NCBI RefSeq assembly: GCF_002355635.1
Contig: NZ_AP017558.1
Location: forward strand, 2,728,001-2,792,000
Direction of reading: 5' to 3'
DNA: 64,000 bases
Source: Halopenitus persicus
Lineage (GTDB): Archaea > Halobacteriota > Halobacteria > Halobacteriales > Haloferacaceae
Numbering within the stretch: position 1 is the stretch's first letter; every line of letters begins with the position of its first letter. The notes beneath the pieces were generated by a model. The model saw only the letters and a program-made list of their open reading frames with translations, had not been told where the DNA came from and made no database searches. The position numbers and the translations under genes were made by a program. This document shows, one piece after another, positions 61,043 through 64,000 of this stretch.

Positions 61043-62107
61043 CTACGCGTCGAAGTAGGCCGCCGCGCCCTCGTGCAGCTCGATGGACATCCCGTCCTGT
61101 GCGCTGTCGACGGTGATGAAGTCGGTCTTGATCGAGAGCTCGTCGAGGTTGTCGAAGATGGCCGCGGTGACCGTCTCGACGGTGTCGGCGGGCACGTCGG
61201 AGTGGGTCGCGATCATCGCCTGCACGGCGACGGTCTCGACGTCCTCCTCGACGCCGCTGTAGGTGCCGCCGGGGATGGTGTCGTTCGCGAACCAGGAGGC
61301 GTCCGCCTTGACCGCCTCGCGGTTCTCGCCGGCGATCGGGATGATCTCGACGTCGTTGGTGTTCGCGAGGTCCTCGATCGCGCCGACCGGCCAGCCGCCG
61401 ACGACGAAGGCCGCGTCGATGTCGCCGTTCGCGAGCTGTTCGGACGCCTGCGAGAAGCCGGCGTTCTGCTCGTTGTAGTCGGTGATGCCGAGCGACTCCA
61501 GGATCTGCTGCGCGTTGACCTGCGTACCCGATCCGAGGTCGCCGGTGTTGATCGTCGCGCCGCTGAGGTCGTCGACCGTGGAGATGTCGTTCTCCGCCAG
61601 CGTGACGAGCGTGATCGTTTCGGGGTACAGCGTCGCGACGCCCTGGAGCGTCTCGATCGGGTTGTCCTGGAAGGCGTCGATGCCCGTGCCGTTCTTCGCG
61701 AACGAGGCGATGTCGTTCTGGATCAGCGCGAAGTCGGCCGACCCGTCCGCGAGGCTGCCGACGTTCTCGACGCTCGCCCCCGTCGATTGGACGTTCAGCG
61801 AGAAGTCGGTGTTGGCCTCGACCACCGTCTTGAACTCGTTCGAAAGCGGGTAGTAGGTCCCGCCGGTTCCGCCGGCGTGCCAGCTCAGTCGGTTCTGCGT
61901 CCCGCCGTTGCCGCCGCCGTTTCCGTTGCCGTTTCCGTTACCGCCACCGTTTCCGTTGCCGCCGCCGTTTCCGTTGCCGCCGCCGTTTCCGTTGCCGCCG
62001 CCGTTTCCGTTGCCGCCGTTACCATTGCCGCTACAGCCGGCCAGCGCGACGATACCCGCTGCGCCGGTCACTTCGAGGAATCGCCGTCGTGTTCGTTGGG
62101 ATGACAT
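61043..62107 (-). CDS. TAXI-family TRAP substrate-binding lipoprotein
   Basis: 354 residues. The signal MSSQRTRRRFLEVTGAAG with lipobox LAGC is Tat-type. A low-complexity Gly/Asn linker (repeated GNGNGG, about 34-70) follows, then the TAXI domain (LSWHAGGTGGTYYPLSNEFK, DFALIQNDIASFAKNG, LSGATINTGDLGSGTQVNA, FVVGGWPVGAIEDLA). TAXI proteins bind C4-dicarboxylates, glutamate or other organic acids. ATATATA 27 bases upstream supports the start; 201 bases separate it from DUF1850. Confidence 0.92.
   Translation of the reverse strand: MSSQRTRRRFLEVTGAAGIVALAGCSGNGNGGNGNGGGNGNGGGNGNGGGNGNGGGNGNGNGNGGGNGGTQNRLSWHAGGTGGTYYPLSNEFKTVVEANTDFSLNVQSTGASVENVGSLADGSADFALIQNDIASFAKNGTGIDAFQDNPIETLQGVATLYPETITLVTLAENDISTVDDLSGATINTGDLGSGTQVNAQQILESLGITDYNEQNAGFSQASEQLANGDIDAAFVVGGWPVGAIEDLANTNDVEIIPIAGENREAVKADASWFANDTIPGGTYSGVEEDVETVAVQAMIATHSDVPADTVETVTAAIFDNLDELSIKTDFITVDSAQDGMSIELHEGAAAYFDA
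61911..62015. repeat. Approximate 18-bp tandem repeat encoding the Gly/Asn linker
   Basis: Repeated CCGCCGCCGTTTCCGTTG-like units, several near-perfect. They encode the GNGNGG linker of the SBP. Confidence 0.8.
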
Positions 62108-62133
62108 ACCTTATTAAAAATGCCAACCGAGAC

Positions 62134-62140
62134 ATATATA
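62134..62140 (-). promoter_or_regulatory. TATA box of the TAXI-TRAP operon
   Basis: ATATATA, 27 bases before the ATG at 62107, consistent with a leaderless message. A second AT-rich run (TACATACTATATG) lies just upstream. Confidence 0.65.
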
Positions 62141-62281
62141 GTTACTTGTTACATACTATATGAGGGTATTTGAATGAACGAATGACTCGTTTATCCTGGA
62201 ATAGGTTCCGGATATAACGTGTACATTGGTAGATCTGACCACGGGTTGGTTGATCGCGACCGGGTCCTCGGCCGGCCGCGT

Positions 62282-62289
62282 CATTTTTA
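62282..62289 (+). promoter_or_regulatory. TATA-like box of the CoA-binding protein gene
   Basis: CATTTTTA about 30 bases before ATG 62316; supports leaderless start. Confidence 0.5.
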
Positions 62290-62315
62290 CGCCGTCTCCG
62301 TGTAGATACACGTCT

Positions 62316-62771
62316 ATGTCCGCGGACGACCCGACCACGTCCGGCGAGTCGACCGACGTCGAGGGACGCATCGACGAGCTCCTCGACGCGGAGACGGTGG
62401 CCGTCGTCGGCTGCTCGACCACGCCCGAAAAGGCGGCCCACCGGATCCCGAAGTACCTCCAGGAGCACGGCTATCGGATCGTCCCGGTGAATCCGTACGC
62501 CGAGACCGTCCTCGGCGAGCCGGCCTACGACGCCGTGACCGAGGTCCCGCGCGAGGTCACGATCGACGTGGTCGACGTGTTCCGCCCGAGCGAGGACGTC
62601 CCGGGCGTGGTCGACGACGTTCTCGAACGTCGGGATCTCGCGGGAGACGTCGGCGGCCTCTGGCTCCAGCTGGGGATCCGCAACGGCGAGGCGGCGGCAC
62701 GGGCCGAAGCCGCAGGGGTCGCCGTCGTGCAGGACCGCTGTATGAAGGTCGAACACGAGCGTCTGCGGTGA
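62316..62771 (+). CDS. CoA-binding domain protein (YccU-like)
   Basis: 151 residues with a Rossmann core: AVVGCSTTPEKAAHRIPKYL, YRIVPVNPYAETVLGEPAYD, IDVVDVFRPSEDVPGVV, and GLWLQLGIRNGEAAARAEAAGVAVVQDRCMKVEH. Similar proteins bind CoA and may regulate thiol metabolism. The first 25 residues are an acidic tail. TATA box placement and acidic composition support the start at 62316. Confidence 0.88.
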   Translation: MSADDPTTSGESTDVEGRIDELLDAETVAVVGCSTTPEKAAHRIPKYLQEHGYRIVPVNPYAETVLGEPAYDAVTEVPREVTIDVVDVFRPSEDVPGVVDDVLERRDLAGDVGGLWLQLGIRNGEAAARAEAAGVAVVQDRCMKVEHERLR

Positions 62772-62865
62772 CGGAGCCACGTGGCACGCGCGGGATCGGC
62801 CGCGTGGCGGTTGACCCTGGAGGATCCGCCGTCAGACACTACTTCGTCGACGTCATAGGTGAGGT

Positions 62866-63096
62866 ATGCCCTCCATTGACACGGACGACGTCGAGGCGAT
62901 CGTCCGTCTCGTTTCCGAACACCCCGGCAGTACGGCCACCGAGCTCACTGAGCACGTCGCCGATGCGGGGATCGATCCCCGCCGGACGAACCGGCTCCTG
63001 CAGGCCGCCGTCCGCCGCGACGCACTCATCGAATCCCGATCGACCTACTGGGTCGTCCGTGACGCCGAGAACGAGCCCGAGGGGATAGACGGCTAG
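62866..63096 (+). CDS. Small winged-helix protein (76 residues)
   Basis: DDVEAIVRLVSEHPGSTATELTEHVADAGIDPRRTNRLLQAAVRRDALIESRSTYWVV forms a helix-turn-helix plus wing. A small DNA-binding or regulatory factor. The stop is covered by a 17-bp tandem duplication. Confidence 0.75.
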   Translation: MPSIDTDDVEAIVRLVSEHPGSTATELTEHVADAGIDPRRTNRLLQAAVRRDALIESRSTYWVVRDAENEPEGIDG

Positions 63097-63117
63097 CAGC
63101 GATAGACGGCTAGCAGC
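63084..63117. repeat. 17-bp perfect tandem duplication across a stop codon
   Basis: GATAGACGGCTAGCAGC at 63084-63100 and 63101-63117; the TAG stop (63094-63096) is in the first copy. Confidence 0.9.
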
Positions 63118-63186
63118 GTGAGAGCGTGCGCGACGTCGGCGGCGGTGGACACGAGCCGCCCTCGGCCACCTGACCGGTGGTGATGG

Positions 63187-64000
63187 TCAGCGCCGGTTGA
63201 CCCGAAGCGCTTTCAACAACATGACCACGAGCGCCGCGAGCGCCGCCGTGACCCCGAAGCCGGGTTCCTCCGTCGTGGTCGGCTGCGTCGTCGGTCCCGT
63301 CACGGTGTCGGTCGCCGTAGGTGGCTGCGTGGTCGGGGGTCGTTCGGACGTTCCCGGTGCCGTAGTCGGGTGCGGTGATGAGGTCTCGGTCGGGGATGCA
63401 GCGGGCGTCGCAGTCGGTGACGCAGTGGGTGGTGGTGACGTGGTGGGCGTCGGTGAGGCGGCGGGGGTCGACGTGTCATCGGTGCCGACGGTGAACCGGA
63501 TCGTTTCGACCGCGTCGCCGGTGGTCAGATCGTCGACCCCCTCGACGCGGAGCGTGTACGTTCCGTCGTCGACGGCGCCGAGGTCGAACAGCCAGTAGGC
63601 GGTGCTGGCGTTCGTCGCCCCGATCCCCTGTTCCTCCCGTGCGAGAGTGTCCGCGTCGACGTCGTCGGGAAGCCGGTCGGATTGGGCCTGGGTCGGGTCC
63701 GTCGAGAGGACCTCGCGCTCGATCGAGAGGTCGCCGTCGTGGTCGATCAGGTCGACCTGGAGGTCCTCGGCCGCGGCGTAGTTCCAGTCGACGACCACGA
63801 GCAGGGACTCGTCTCGCTGCAGCTCCGAGGGGTCCTCGAGCTCGCTTCCGACGCTGTTGTAGAGGGTGACCGTCCGGATTCGTGGTTGCTGGACGCGCAC
63901 CGTGAGGTCGTCGCCGGCGTATCGGCCGGCCGGCTGGTCGGCCGGGATCGCGTTCGACAGCCGGAACGGTTCACCCTCGCTCCGCCCGGCGACCCCCTCG
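63187..64000 (-). CDS. Surface protein with PGF-CTERM anchor (5' end beyond window)
   Basis: About 270 C-terminal residues. Beta-rich extracellular region (AIPADQPAGRYAGDDLTV, SLLVVVDWNYAAAEDLQVDLIDHDG, GTYTLRVEGV), then a Thr/Pro/Ser stalk (about 90 residues, likely O-glycosylated), then PGFGVTAALAALVVMLLKAL and RVNRR: the PGF-CTERM tripartite signal cleaved by archaeosortase A and lipid-attached in haloarchaea. The reading frame stays open to 64000. Possibly S-layer-type or a putative adhesin. Confidence 0.88.
   Translation of the reverse strand, partial: EGVAGRSEGEPFRLSNAIPADQPAGRYAGDDLTVRVQQPRIRTVTLYNSVGSELEDPSELQRDESLLVVVDWNYAAAEDLQVDLIDHDGDLSIEREVLSTDPTQAQSDRLPDDVDADTLAREEQGIGATNASTAYWLFDLGAVDDGTYTLRVEGVDDLTTGDAVETIRFTVGTDDTSTPAASPTPTTSPPPTASPTATPAASPTETSSPHPTTAPGTSERPPTTQPPTATDTVTGPTTQPTTTEEPGFGVTAALAALVVMLLKALRVNRR

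Overview
The window reads as chromosomal DNA of a halophilic archaeon, most likely Halorubrum or a close relative (inference). The signs are very GC-rich DNA, strongly acidic proteins, many starts about 25-28 bases downstream of a TATA-like box with no Shine-Dalgarno (leaderless mRNAs), twin-arginine and lipobox signal peptides, a PGF-CTERM surface protein, and several families I associate with haloarchaea.

Layout. 1-1950: the end of an unknown gene, a membrane glycosyltransferase and tRNA-Gly(TCC), whose 3' end is repeated nearby. 1984-5570: a Trm9-like methyltransferase, a possible MBL-like protein, an NhaC antiporter and a small conserved protein. 5865-14463: a leucine/isoleucine/valine biosynthesis run, leuA(cimA)-leader ORF-ilvB-ilvN-ilvC-leuC-leuD-leuB. 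Its leuA is split by an apparent one-base frameshift near the 5' end, and ilvB is preceded by a short ORF whose stop codon lies in a hairpin loop. 14534-19717: DabA/DabB inorganic-carbon uptake with an Lrp-type regulator, then a JAMM metalloprotease. 19771-27451: a metal-regulated block holding a siderophore ABC transporter, a multi-DUF2249 protein with a small membrane protein, a DtxR-like regulator, and a 10-TM metal exporter preceded by a tiny His/Cys peptide. Four TTAGG-N4-CCTAA operator-like boxes mark its promoters. 27541-30954: an IS200/IS605-like non-autonomous element, a Xer-type recombinase with its DUF5805-like partner, and 1.3 kb without a recognisable gene. 30949-33890: proC-proB-proA. 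34765-37561: conserved unknowns and a DoxX-type membrane protein. 37639-48196: a Tat-exported formate dehydrogenase operon, divergent from an HdrA-N/ferredoxin/FlpD fusion plus TorD-like chaperone, followed by three tiny membrane proteins and a DyP-like lipoprotein. 48277-53509: small conserved proteins, a HisG-like protein, a coiled-coil protein, an MBL hydrolase and cysteine synthase. 53572-57397: two PAS histidine kinases and a ferritin-like protein. 57477-62107: a TAXI-type TRAP transporter. 62316-64000: a CoA-binding protein, a small winged-helix protein and the C-terminal part of a PGF-CTERM surface protein.

How it fits together. The region is mostly biosynthetic and transport capacity (branched-chain amino acids, proline, cysteine, bicarbonate, iron, organic acids) plus formate respiration. 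The least familiar parts are the ilvB leader architecture, the FDH / HdrA-FlpD fusion / small-membrane-protein cluster, the operator-linked metal island with a 39-residue HRCHLHC peptide, and a pattern of short near-perfect tandem duplications (15-35 bp) at 14 places, three of them spanning stop codons.
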